NCBI GenBank assembly: GCA_944474755.1
Contig: OX104113.1
Coordinates: forward strand, 54,580,074 to 54,644,073
DNA: 64,000 bases
Direction: 5' to 3'
Source of the DNA: Limnoperna fortunei
Lineage: Eukaryota > Mollusca > Bivalvia > Mytilida > Modiolidae
Under the pieces are notes generated by a model. That model was given only the letters and a program-made list of their open reading frames with translations. It was not told the origin of the DNA and searched no databases. Below are positions 32,837-46,500 of this stretch, in pieces; the first letter of the stretch is position 1; each line of letters opens with the position of its first letter. The position numbers were made by a program, and so were the translations under genes.

Positions 32837-33094
32837 GGGGCCTCGGTGGCCGAGTGGTCAAGGTAGTTCGTCTACTCACGTGGTCTGTCAACACTGAGAT
32901 TGCGGGTTCGATTCTCACTGCAGGCAGGGTGTACTCGACTCCAATCTTAATTGACAAGGATTGCCAATTTTCATACCGCAGGTCGGGGGTTCTCTCCGGG
33001 TACTCCGGCTTCCTCCCCCAATAAAAACTGGACGCCATGAAATAGCTGAAAAATTGCTGAAAGTGGCGTTAAAACACCATTCAAACAAACAAAA
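32837..33094 (+). mobile_element. tRNA-derived SINE, full length, 11-bp target duplication
   Basis: This is the best copy of the family. The tRNA-like head has A box GGTGGCCGAGTGGTC and B box GCGGGTTCGATTCTC, with an extended variable region as in Ser/Leu-type tRNAs. A central block (CTCGACTCCAATC, GACAAGGATTGCCA, TCTCCGGGTACTCCGGCTTC) and tail (AGTGGCGTTAAAACACCATT, CAAACAAACAAA) follow. TCAACCATGTC occurs at 32826-32836 and 33095-33105, a perfect duplication of the target. Internal A and B boxes would give RNA polymerase III transcription. Confidence 0.92.
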
Positions 33095-33105
33095 TCAACC
33101 ATGTC

Positions 33106-34340
33106 TAGTTTTAAAAGTAACGTTTGTTACGAACACATTTTTGCAATTTTTAACCGATTTATTACGACTTTCGACTTATTTGCCGCACTTTAAATTCACA
33201 CACTGAAAAATATAATAACATTTTAGATATGCGTTTTTCTCAATGATTTGTCCATGAATTTTTAGAGTACAACATATATTTTTGTCAGATTTACACGAGC
33301 TTACCTATGTCTATAGTCGTTTCGTTATCGTGACATTTTTTAAAACGATGTTTATATTATAAACAAAGTTGCATGAAAATATTATAAATATATTCGATAT
33401 TGAAAATATTAATGCGCAAAACGTATGTGTGCGAATTTAAATACATTGGATTATAAAATGGTTATTTATTGTGGAATTTCTAGATAAAACCCTCTTTTAA
33501 GGTGCACGACCCGCGACGTAATATTTAACGTAACGTCAAACAGCTCAAACGACAACAGATGACATACACCTAGTCAATAAGTGATGACAATATGTAAAAG
33601 GGACAGACATACGCTTTAGGAAAAAAAACCTTACTGCATACTATCTGATCATTTGGGTGCAATTTATCTCTTTACTAGAGTTTTATGTATATAATTCTAG
33701 TCTTTTTCAATTAAATCAATTAATTGGTACCTATAAAATTATTTTTCGTGTACGAATTAAAGAATATATTTGTTCTAGTGCTGCCTCCCTCTTTTTTGAT
33801 TTTCTCTCCCTCCTTCTTGCTCCCATCCCGTTGCTCCTTTCTCCCTCCCCCTCTCTCTCGGTCTCCCACTACCCTGTCCTTGCACCCTCTCAAAGTTAAC
33901 GAAACTTAAAAACAAAAAAATCAAAACAAAAAAAAACCAACTGATCCGATTGAATGTACGATTTGTTCATTTTTTAATTATATTTATGTTTGATTGATGT
34001 TCTTTAATTGTAAATAATATTTTTAAAAATAGGTTTGTCTGATAAGATACATTAAATCGCTCAATAAACCAATCAATCGGGGAAGCCGTATGAATTTTAG
34101 GAAACGGATTAATATGTATTGGATCCTAGATTGTATATTTCCACTAACCATATGTTACCTTTTAATTACATGTATCTTTATGTCCACTGTCATACTCACC
34201 TGTGGATCAATACACTAGAATTGACAATATTTGTATTTTCAGTGTCAATAAAGAAACGTGTGGTGGCACAGTTTCCGTTTTTAGTAACTGTTCTATAATT
34301 AGATCTATTTAGGGATATCCCTTTGTGTCCAATGGAATCC
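33106..34340. other. intergenic stretch upstream of INTS6
   Basis: AT-rich, with a polypyrimidine tract at 33785-33893 (CTCCTTTCTCCCTC again). No gene, RNA or transposon recognised; the ORF at 33657-33899 is low-complexity. Confidence 0.5.
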
Positions 34341-34517
34341 GTAATGGAGAACACAGTCACGTGATAAATAACGTAGCGTGCTGGCTGCTTTCATAGCAGC
34401 TCAGTGTTGTGCGCCATAGTGTGAAGTACGGACGCGTATTGCGGCCGCTTGGTCATTTTACAGATAATTTGAAATAATACAGACATATCGCCATTTCTAT
34501 GATTATTAATAATTGAA
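34341..34517 (+). promoter_or_regulatory. probable INTS6 promoter and 5' UTR
   Basis: The DNA just upstream of the INTS6 ATG is locally GC-richer, with CpG-containing words (GGACGCGTATTGCGGCCGC) and an E-box-type TCACGTGA at 34357-34364. No TATA box is clear. Assignment is by position; the start site is unknown. Confidence 0.4.
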
Positions 34518-37500
34518 ATGACGATCATACTTTTTCTAGTTGACACTAGTTCTTCGATGAATCAAAGAACTTATTTGGGGACTTCGTTGATTGACATAGC
34601 TAAAGCATCAGTTGAGACGTTTATGAAGGTAACTTCCGTGTTATAGTTGGTCAATATTATGTCAAATAATTACCAATTTGACTTTATATTATTTATTCAA
34701 TTTTATTTTGTCCTTCAGATCAGATCTCGAGACTCGAACAGCCGATGGGATCGATACATGCTCCTCACATTCGAAGACCCGCCTGCAAATATCAAGGTAA
34801 ACACGCTTTTGACAAAAATATTGACAGTATTGCTAGGAAGTATGTCGAAACGAATACACGCCGATATGAAATTAGAGCCTCTATAAAAATCAACGTGTAA
34901 AAAATGGCTATGCAAGGAAAAAATACGATCGGTTTACTTTTCCTTCTTGCCTATCCGCCATTTTCTCCTTGATTGTGAGGTTGTTCTGATTCCTGGTAAC
35001 GTGTACGTTACGGATTGTAATATGGTCATATATCGGGGACCAGTCTGCGAAATACTAACAATGTAATTAGCATGTGAGGTACCTCTGGGATTTGCAAATA
35101 AATTATTGGACGACTTAAAAAAGATATTGGAAAATATTTTTTTTGAAACACAAATCTGTTTTCAGCAGCATTTTTGGGGCAAAATTCAAAAAATCAAAAC
35201 TAATAATTAAAATTCCAGGAAAATATACAAAATATATTAATGTGAGGTTACCCTGAATTATTGTTCCACAACTGTGGTTTTTTGGTGATATGACAGGGGT
35301 ATAATTTTTTTACATTGTTACCTTGTAAATTTTAACTGGATATATATAAATTTTACATTACATTTGTTTGAAATTTAAAAATATAAATATATGTTTTCCA
35401 CATAATACAGTGCAAAATACAGCCTTATAATAATTCTATAGATTACTAATAGAATGAACAAGAAATAATTGTATAGACTCAATCAATTCGGTTATCAGAT
35501 TGTTACAGATCATGCACACTGCATGCCAGATACTGCGTTTTCAGAAAAAAGTTTTACTCAATTTAAGGCTAGTTTTACTGTAAAAAAATCTAATTTTAAA
35601 ATTTATTTGTCAAGAAATGAGAAAAATATCTTCCTTACTCGTTTCATCATTAAATTTCACTATGATATTAAATAAAAAAAATAATGTTTTCTGTTGATCA
35701 TAAGAATTTTTTCCTGCAAACTTGCAATGCTTGTATTGTACTTTATTTGTTCTTACAATATGACAATTAATTGGTGATAGACAAGCAAGAATAGTAACTG
35801 TTACTTGTAATTGTATTTGAATAAAATTTCAGCAATCATTCTACCAAGGCAATTTTTCAAAATACATACATCATTTTAACAAATTAGTACTTTCACATTA
35901 AAAACTAACCTAATAATGAGCTTGAATTCAGTGCATTATCTGTTGAATTAAGTAAACACTGTGTTTATTTTTCAGTTTGATGGGCTTGAGAAACCTTTAT
36001 ATTTTTTGTGTTTGGTTTTAACGTTTGTGTTCCTTTACAGTAAGGAAGCACCTTGTGTTTCTGAAAATGCTTTTAAAATATTTAAAATATAAAGTAAAAA
36101 CTACTTTTTAAACTTTCATACTAAATATTTTTTTATTCTTTCTCATCTAACTGTGAGGACAACATATACAGTGTAGAACCCAGTAGATTTTTATTAATTT
36201 AGGCTAAACAGTTTTTGTTTTTTTCCATTTGCAGGCTGGGTGGAAGGAAAGTCATGCTACATTTATAACAGAATTAAAAAATTTGAAATCAGGAGGTCTC
36301 ACAAGCATGGGCCCTTCACTTAAACATGCTTTTGACCTATTGAATGTCAACAGAATGCAATCTGGAATAGATACATATGGACAGGTATTCACAATTCTCT
36401 TAAAAACACTTATTGCTTTGCCAAAAATTGCTTCTCTATTTTCAAATATTTATACCCCTGTTGACAAAGTCAGGGGTATTTACTGGTTCTTGTGTCTGTC
36501 TGTTCAAAATTGGTTTCCCAAAGCTTGCATCTGATTTAAATGAAAATATGGTATTTGTTGCATACTAGGTTGGTAAGAAGCCTGTCAAGTTTGGGGGGAA
36601 ATATGTCAAATTTCAAGGTCGCAGTCAACAAAAATTGTTTAAAATTTATACAAAAAAGATATTTCCCCACAACAACTCAAAAAGTTTAAAATTGATTTCA
36701 ATAAAACTTAAAAAAAAATAGTTTTATATTAGATGGATTAGAAGCCTATCAATTTTTGGGTAAGTCAATGAAATTTTAAGGTCACGTTTGACAAAAAATA
36801 TTACATTTTTCCAAAAACAATGTTTCTGGAGAATAACTCGAAAGTGTGCATTAGATTTTAATGAAACTTTAGGATATTATTACAGACATGTGTATTAGGT
36901 AGGTAAGAAGCGTATTGATGTAGGACCAGGAGGAATTTCATCAAAAGTCAAGGTCACAAGTTGACAAAAAGTGTTAGAATTTTACAAAAATAGTTCTGCA
37001 AAGTTAAAGCAGGGTATCAGTGATTGCTAAAACAATTTTTTCTAGACTATATAATTCTCAACTTGTATAGATTAAATTTTTTTTTCATTAAGTGATATGA
37101 AATCAATTAAGCAAATTTTGGGGTTTTTTATTTCGTTTTCTGGCCAGGAACAATTATGGGCTCCTGGGACAACTGTTTTATTTTATAAATGAATAAAACT
37201 TACACAAAAAAATTGAAAAAGTTCTTCCTAAGCAATTAATTTAACTATCTTTGTATAAAAAATAGATATTGTTTTTTTGTTTCAAAATGAAGACACTGGT
37301 AGTACCAGATGATACTTATAATACGCATAATAGTTTTCAGTTTCAATTATATATGCATTCATCTACCAATGTGATGATGCAGTTCATATATGAATTATTA
37401 TTTCAATCATAATTGACAACTCATAATCATAATATCTGTTAAATGTTGATACACAACTTCCAAGTAAGTAATAGTATGATGTAATATTTTGTAGGGACGA

Positions 37501-40500
37501 TGTCCATATTATTTAGAACCAGCAGTTATAATAACTATAACAGATGGTGGAAAATTAACAACAAATGGCGGAGTGCAATATGAGGTATATGAATTCATAT
37601 GTCAATCAAAATATTGAATGTACATAATAAGTTTTATAATGAAGTGTCACAGTATGGTGAAGTCGGGCAAGCCGGGAAAATACAGTATCTATTTTGTGTA
37701 ATTAACTCCTACAGTTTTTAACCCATATCACTGAAACTTCAAGGAAAGATTGCACATGTATTGAAGGTGTGCACCTGCTGTTATGGAATTGTTCGTGGAT
37801 TTTTTTCCCAATTTCCAGACTTGAGAACTGTGTAATTTTTCATAACATTTATGTGTCAACATTGAGGTTGAAGGTCTAATTAGCTTCAATCATATTAGGA
37901 TGTGCTTAAAGACCCCAACCAAATTTGAAAAGTAGTGCAAGTTTTCCTCTCAATTGTAAGAGATTTTTACTTTCCTAACTAGGAAGCTATGAGCTACTGC
38001 TCACTCAGTATACCCCTGCTATTCACTCACTGAATTGAAGTCGGTAAACAGGAATAGACATGTGACAGACCTGAAATCGGTTCTTTCAATATAGGACCAC
38101 ATGGGAAGGTCTCATAAAATTTTAAGTGGTTGTGTTATGTAGTTTCTGAGAAAACTGTTACGAAAGTTATGTTGAGATGGTAGGATGGACAGAATGACTG
38201 ACAGGGGTAAACCAGTATACCCCCATCCCCCCATCTTCTTCGAAGTGGGGGTATAATAAAAATAGGATCTCATAGTATAGCTTAAACATTGTTTATATCC
38301 CAATTAAAAAAAAAAGAACATGTTGTCTCTAATACAACTAAAGTTCTAAATATATTTTTTAGTTTATAAGTTTTAATTGAATTTTTGTTTTCAATATGCA
38401 CAAATGATTACCAATTAATATTCTATATATTAATATTATGAAATATCTTTCAGCTAAATTTACCAATGAATACAGTTGTACCAGGATCAGAATTAACTAA
38501 GGAACCATTTCGTTGGGATCAGAGAATATTTGGACTGGTTCTCAAATTACCAGGAAATTTTCCTGTTGAATCTCCATACGTTAACCAATACATTCCTTCA
38601 GCAGACAGTCATCCACTTGATGCTATGTGTGAAGTAACTGGAGGTATTAGAGTCCTATTGTTTTATGAATATTCTTGTTGTAATGCAACTTGTTTTAATA
38701 TTTTCAGGTCCTTCTCAATACATTTTTTGCATATTTGTATTGTATAAAGTGATTTTTCATAAATACAAATTTCCTACATATGATGATATATAAGGTTTTA
38801 TAACAGCCAATTTTACATTACACATTCAGTACTTAGCTAGAGTACTTATTGGATACATATTTTTAGGCAGTTGTAAGCTCACATGACCTAAAGTGATCAC
38901 TGGGTGAGAAAATGTTGTCAGCCGCTGGAGGTATGTGTGGCTGAAATGTACATAGGGGTCTTCTATTATTATTCATTATGTAAGAAGCACAATACTCTTG
39001 AACACTTCAGCAACTTTGGTCTTTGGTCATACATAACTGCAATTCTGTCTGCCATATGGGGACAAGCTGGGTAATGCTGAGTTGAGTTCCAGGGATCCAA
39101 GATGGCCACTTTATTTCACATATTACATAATAAGAAAATTTATCAGTAACCCTTTGGAAGCAAACTTAGAATAAGATTCTGATATGTAAAAAAAACATCT
39201 ATACAGAAAGTGTTTGGTATGCCAATCATAATTCCATGATAAGTGGGTAAAACCAGGGAATTTTTTACGATTTTGAGGGCTTTAGTCACTTTAGCGGATG
39301 AGCCTTATAAGCATCTGCTCAGAAGCATGCATTCATTGTACTGGTGAAATATTATAGTATAAAAACTATATTCTTTCAATTGCATTGTATAAATTAGTTT
39401 AAAAAAATGATTATAACAAAATGTTTATAAATTTTCAAAGAATTTTAATTTTAAAACTTATTTAAAAAGCGTTTGTATATCAATCGTTTACAAGTTTTTC
39501 ATTAAGGGCTGTTGTACTCTTCGTTTTTTAAGTGGTAGCCATCGGTAATTAGACTAATCTCGGATGTACACAAATGGCGCATAATCCATTTGAAACCAGC
39601 AAAACATACGAAAAATGAGTTAAATACGCAAAATCTTTGCAATTTTTATTTGCATTACATATTTAATCAAAAGGTGGAAGTCTGTTCATCAGTACGATCT
39701 ACGACACTTTTGTTTGCGTATATTGACCAGGAGCACCACTTAATCATGTTAATCGGATTACCTGTAAAAACATCGATTCGACGATTGACACCTGCTGTTT
39801 AAATCTATCGAGGTGAAACAATTAAATTTCCTGTTAATTGGCATTGGTGTCATAAATATGTCGTTTTACACTTGGTAGAATGAATTTTTAACGAAAAATT
39901 TTAGTACTTGTTGGAAATCACGTGACAAAATTGATTAAGAAATCTATCGTCAATTTTCAAATGATTTCGTCAATGACGAAAGTGGCGAGCGCTAAAAAAT
40001 TCCCTGCAAAAGCTATAAGGAAAAGTTACCTGCCAGATCATTGTTGAAAAAACCCAATAAAACATTTAAAACAAAGCATAAAGAATTGTTTATTTTACAT
40101 TAATTACTTTTTAGCTCACCTGATCCGAAGGGTCATGTGAGCTATTGCCATCACTTGTCGTCGTCGTCGTTAACATTTCTTAAAAAATCTTCTCCTCCAA
40201 AACCACTGAAGGGATTGCTTTCAAACTTTGCACACATCATCAGTAAAATGTCCTCTACCAAGTTTGCACAAATCATGGCCTCAGACCAACCAACATGGCT
40301 GCCATGGCTAAAAATAGAACAGGGGGTCAAAATACAGTATTTTGCTTATAGTTCAAAAAGTATAACAGATACAGGAAAACCGAAGAGACCTTCCTTCTTC
40401 AGCATCTAAAGCTCTACAAAACACCACATTGGGTCAAAGTTGTATGATGACTCCTTGTAGGAGTTATTGCCCTTTAATTTTCAAAATTGATGATTTTTGC

Positions 40501-43500
40501 CATTTTTGCCTCAAAATCTTAAAAGATTGTCTGATTAACCATTTAAGAGTTATTCCCCTTGAACTTTTTTTTTTAATCGGTTTTTATTGAATTTTTAGCT
40601 CACCTGACCCGAAGGGTCATGTGAGCTACTGCCATCACTTGGCGTCCGTCGTCGTTAACTTTTCTTCAAAAATCTTCTCCAAAACCACTGAAGGGATTGC
40701 TTTGAAACTTTGCATACATCATCAGTAAAATGCCCTCTACCAAGTTTGCCCAAATCATGGACTTTGACCAACCAACATGGCCACCATGGCTAAAAATAGA
40801 ACAGAGGGGTCAAAATACAGTTTTTTATATTTAAAAAAGTGTAACAGATACTGGAAAACCGAAGAGACATGCCTTCATCTGCATCAAAAGCTCTACGAAA
40901 CACTCCATTGGGTTGAAGTTGTATGATGACTCCTTATAGGAGTTATTGCCCTTTAATTGACGAAATTGATTATTTTTGACATTTTTGCCTCAAAATCTTG
41001 AAGTATATTAGAACTAGAGAAAAAGTTACTTTAAAAGAAACTTTGTACACATCATCTGTCAAATGTCCTCAACCAAGTTTGCACCTACCATGGCTGCAGA
41101 TTAACCAACATGGCCACCATGGCTAAAAATAGGATTGGGGGGGGGCAGTAAAATACAGTTTTTGGCTTATATTTAAAAAAGTGTAACAGATACAGGAAAA
41201 CCGAAGAGACATGCCTTCATCTGCATCAAAAGCTCTATGAAACACTCCATTGGGTTGAAGTTGTATGATGACTCCTTATAGGAGTTATTGCCCTTTAATT
41301 GTTGAAATTGATTATTTTTTTCACATTTTTGCCTCGAGATCTTGAAAATTATTAGAACTAGAGAAAAAGTTAGCATTGCTTAATTGTTCTGCTCCATGAG
41401 GGCTACAAAAATGACTTAAGGGTCAAGATTGTCTGATTAACCGTTTAAGAGTTATTTGCCTTGAACTGTTTTTTTTAATCGGTTTTAATTGATTTTTTAA
41501 AATCTTCTCCTCTGAAACAACTGAAAGTACTGCTTTGAAACTTTGTACACATCATCCGTCAATTGTCTTTAACCAAGTTTGTACCAACCATGGCTGCAGA
41601 TTAACCAACATGGCCACCATGGCTAAAAATAGGACGAAAAGGGGGGGGGGGTAAAATACAGTTTTTAGCTGATATTTAAAAAAGTGTAACAGATACAGGA
41701 AAACCGAAGAGACTTATAGGTTATTTACGTTTTTTGAAACGAGATGCGTTTTCTCGTTCATATCTCATCGAAGGGCGTCAGCCCTGAGATGAGATGACGA
41801 GAAAATGCATCGAGTTTCATAAAACGTAAATAATCTGTTTATCACTGTTTTGTAACATTGTGACGTCACAGTGTTACTTAACGACGTCTTGACAGCGAGC
41901 TGAGATGGGCCCATCTCAAGCTTGTAGAGTGATATGGAATAATATCGCACACAAAGATCAAAGGAAAATACTGCAAAATAGCGATAAATGACTTTATCTG
42001 CATTAAAAGCTCTACAAAACACTCCATTGGGTTGAAGTTGTATGATGACTCCTTAAAGGAGTTATTGCCCTTTAATTGTCGAAATTGATTATTTTTGACA
42101 TTGTTGCCTCAAAATTTTGAAAATTATTAGAACTAGTGAAAAAGTTAGTATTGCTTAATTGTTCTGCTCTATGAGGGCTACAAAAATGACTTAAGGGTCA
42201 AGATTGTCTGATGAACCGTTTAGGAATTATTCTCCTTGAACATTTTTTTAATCAATTTTACTTGATTTTAAAAAACTTCTCCTTTATAACCAATGTGAAG
42301 GGACTGCTTTGAAACATTGCACACATCATCTTTAGGACGTCCTCTACCAAAATTGTGCAAATCATGACACCTGACTACGTCCTACATAGCTACGTTGGCT
42401 TAAAATAGAAAAAATGAAAAGGGGGGGGGGGGAGTTGAGAGAGTTTTCGACTGATAGTTAAAAAAGTATAACAGGTACAGCAAATTTGAAGTGAACCTCT
42501 CTTCTCCCTCTAAGCATCAAAAGCTCCTTCTTATAGGAGTTAATTCCCTTAAAAGGTCAAAATTAATGATTTTTCCAGAAGTGTTGGGCAATTCCTTATA
42601 GCAAAGAAAAGCTGGATAAAAAGGGGTTGTTTGGTTTCAGGTTCAGGTGAGCCATACAGGCTCATGGGAGCCTCTAGTTATTGATTACAACAGGTAGTCT
42701 TATGTGATATTATTGTTCCAGGGCGCTCCTATGCTGTATACACACAGAAAATGCTTCATTCTTCACTGGAAAGTTTAGTACAGAAAGTTCAAACTGGTGT
42801 TGTCATAAACTTTGAAAAGATTGGTCCTGACCCACCTCCTATAACAGAAGGTAGGTAAAATATTACAGTGTTAACATTCATGTTTTTTTATTTGGTGTAA
42901 ATATTGTCCTACATGCATGTGTTGTTAAAGTAAAACAATAAAGGATATTAGATAACTGGCAATGGTTTGACTCTCCACATTGGCAACTGCTACAAGTACA
43001 CTTTGTATCACTTGTCATTTTAACTCTTTATATTTAATTTATCTCATGCTGAAACTAAAATTTGCAGGATGTCTTTCCTTGGGTGCTGATAGAATATAAA
43101 ATATTGACAGGCAGTGTTTTACAGTGTTCTGTGATTAGAATTCAACATCTTCTGAGATTGCATATTGATATTTTAATAACTGTACCTCAGATTGTTCTAT
43201 AGAAATTTTTAAGCTATTTTTAAACCATTAGTCTCTTAAGCAAACTAATAAAATGTCATCAGTGTGAATGTTCTACTAGCCTACATGTACTTATCCCAGT
43301 TCTTTTGTGCATGTTGTAGAAAAACATAATCAGGGTTTTAGCTAGGATTTTTTAAGCATTAGTCACTTTTGCCTGCAACTAATTTTAAGATCTAATATGT
43401 GTGTATATTTTTGTATATGTCTAAATGTATGCAAGATCATTAATTAATTAATTAATTAATGCGATAAACATCAATCAATATTTAATATTTTCTGGCACCA

Positions 43501-46500
43501 TTTTATAACATATATTATATATTCAATGTAATATTGCCACATATATTTAAACTTTAACAGTGTTTGCCAAATTATTCATTTTTGTTTATATTTAAATTTT
43601 TGCAATAGTCGTTTTTAATTGGCATCGTATTTTGCAATCTCCGGCACCGAATTCATATCCGCTCCGAAAACCTATCGGTATTATTTTTTTTGTTTCTCTG
43701 ACTGGTTACCAGTAGTATTTTATCCTACGCTTTATGTACAAAGTAAAATCACGCCGGAACCAGAGTTAACAAATGGCGCGTCACATGATAAACAGAGGCT
43801 GTGACAAAAATATGACGATTCTGACGAGAATGGCAATATAATTAAAAGGAGACATAAGACATTTTTTTAAATGACAGAGCGACTTCAGCTTCTCGTTTAA
43901 TGGTCAACAACGCGACGTGGGACCACAATAAGATCGCCCGAGTTGTCATCCAACTGGTTATGCTCGATCGCGTTTGACGGTGTGTACTGTAACACAGTAA
44001 TTAAGTGATTAATTATCAAATAATAACAGGTGGCCTATCTCTTACATAACTACTTTGATTGCCTTGGGTCATAAACATGTACCTTAGGTCAGATATTTGG
44101 ATTTACCTGTGCTGATTTTGAGGATGAAAATTTTGAAGTTTGACAATGGAAGTGGCGAATTACGTTCAAAATACTTTCGTCATTTCTAAAAAGGATTCCC
44201 CAATTGCGAAAGTGGCGAGCGCTAGCTAAATCACTGATAATTAACTTTATGAACATATTTATAATTTATATTTTTATATTTTTCTTATTGAATTAAATGT
44301 TTTATCAAACTACATGTATTACTGAAAAAGAAATAGATTTATGCATGTTCTATAGTGCAGTATTTAGGACACCATTCCAAATTTTAGTCGAGAAATCATC
44401 ATCTTGAAATCCTGATTGTTTTTTGTATTACTTTTACATATAACATCTGGTTTTGTTATTTGGTGGTTCTACAACTGGATAGCAACAACAAATTGTAAGG
44501 TGATCTGCCTAAATTGGCTATGCTTAATTATGTGAAATTTATCATAGATGTCATTACATTCTAATTTAGGCAAAACAAATGTGTGGTGTATTGTTTATAT
44601 GGATGGCAATTTGTTTGAAACACCTGTATTTATTTGTAATGATTCGTTTTTTAGAGTAATAAAATTAATATATCCTAACCGGAAACCTCACTTTGGATTC
44701 ATTGTTTACATTGTGGAATAATGTTTGTTTTTGTTTGTTTGAATGGTGTTTAATGCCACTTTCAGCAATTTTTCAGCTGTATCATAGCGTCAAGTTTTTA
44801 TGGGGGGAGGAAGCCAAGTAACCGGAGAGAACCCCCGACCCTCTGTAGGAAAACTGGCAATCCTTGTCAATTAAGATTGGAGTCGAGTACACCCTGTCTG
44901 CAGTGAGAATCGAACCTGCAGTGTTGACAGACCATATGATCAATAATAGATGAACTACCTTAACCACTCGGCCACCAAGGCCCCTGTGGAATAATGAAAA
45001 ATCACTAGAAATTAGAGTGGGTGACCAAAGGAATGTTGTTTGTGAATATATTTCTGTCATACCAGCTGAGGCTAATAAAAATGCTTTTGATGTTCAATTG
45101 TCAATTTGCCAAAGAAATTGGTATCTGTTTGGGAAACAGTTAAATCATTGTAAATCCAAAACGTCTTTGGATACCTATTCCCACCAATATTGTCATATCA
45201 TTATTTTATTATATACAATGAGAACTGCTAGTAAAATCACCACTTTCCAATTTGAAAAGATAAACCCTTTTATATCAAGAATACTTATAGACCTTGCAAG
45301 TCGTGTCATGGATCTTGGAATAAAAAGTAATAGTGCTACTAAAATCAGCACTAGAATAATAACTTCCACTGACATCATTACAGGCCCTCTGTGACCCTGA
45401 ATGCTCTTTCTACAGTTAAAACATTTTTTTGTATGTTGAATCATCCCAAGCAAGATCTAGTGTCAAATTACAGACTGTGCCTGGCAGTATACTTTTTTTA
45501 GAAACAAAATTCTTTTACTTTAAAAAAAAATTACACTTATGACAAAAGTTCTCTAATAAAACCTTATATATTAAAATTTTTTTAGTGTACATATATCTCG
45601 ATTCAGAAAGTCTTAAACAGAAAATATGAAGGTTTATAATGATTTCCAAGGTTTAAAGGGAACCAACATTAACCAAAAATCACAGAAAAAATTTAACTTG
45701 TACACATAAAACACATTAAAGTAAATGAGTCACTCCTCTGGGAGTTCCGACCAAAAAGAACCTGTTTATCAATGCATGTATTCTGGGCATGCATTTACAT
45801 TTTATGACAGTACACGCTCGAGGTAGATAATTCAGTGTCATCACAAATTGGACTGCCTAGTTAAATTTGTTACTTTTCATTATTTTTCTTATACAGAACT
45901 CTTTTTAATGTATATCTATAAGTCTTTCATTAATATTATAAATTTTGTGGAATGTAAGCATTAACAATGAATAAACTCATATTGATTTCTCTGTAAAACT
46001 ATTATTTTTTCTAAGATTTTCAGAAAAATGGCAGTGAAATATTTGGTCAAAATGTATATAGCAATTATTTATATGTCTAACTAACTATAAATGTGTATGG
46101 CAGAGAATCATATCATTAAATGCAGTGATTTTGAAATGTAAATTTTGTTAAAAGAAATTCAGTGTAGTAATCTGAGAACTTGAACAGACCAAATCATTTT
46201 TTGTCACTAAATTGACAATGATTTTCCTATCAAATGTCAGAGGTTTCTCCTGGTATTCTGGCTTCCTCAGCCAATAAAAACTGGATGCCATGATAAAGCT
46301 AAAAAATTGCTGAAAGTGTCATTAAACATCGTTCAACCAGTCAATCGATCGTTTTTGTCAAAAAAATTATGTATTGTTTGTCAAACAGGGTGGAGGTTCA
46401 TTATGTGTTCTGTGCTGTGTAATGCTACTGAAACAGCTGGACAAATATGTAAAATTTCCCCAGAACTAGAGTAAAATTACCAGACATGTCTTTCAGTCCA

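Noticed and set aside
32837..32910. Possible tRNA gene (A and B boxes present)
   Set aside because: It is the head of a SINE with central block, tail and target duplication. The sequence does not fold as a full tRNA with an acceptor stem followed by a terminator.
33657..33909. 80- and 61-codon ORFs over a C/T-rich tract
   Set aside because: Low-complexity translation of a polypyrimidine run.
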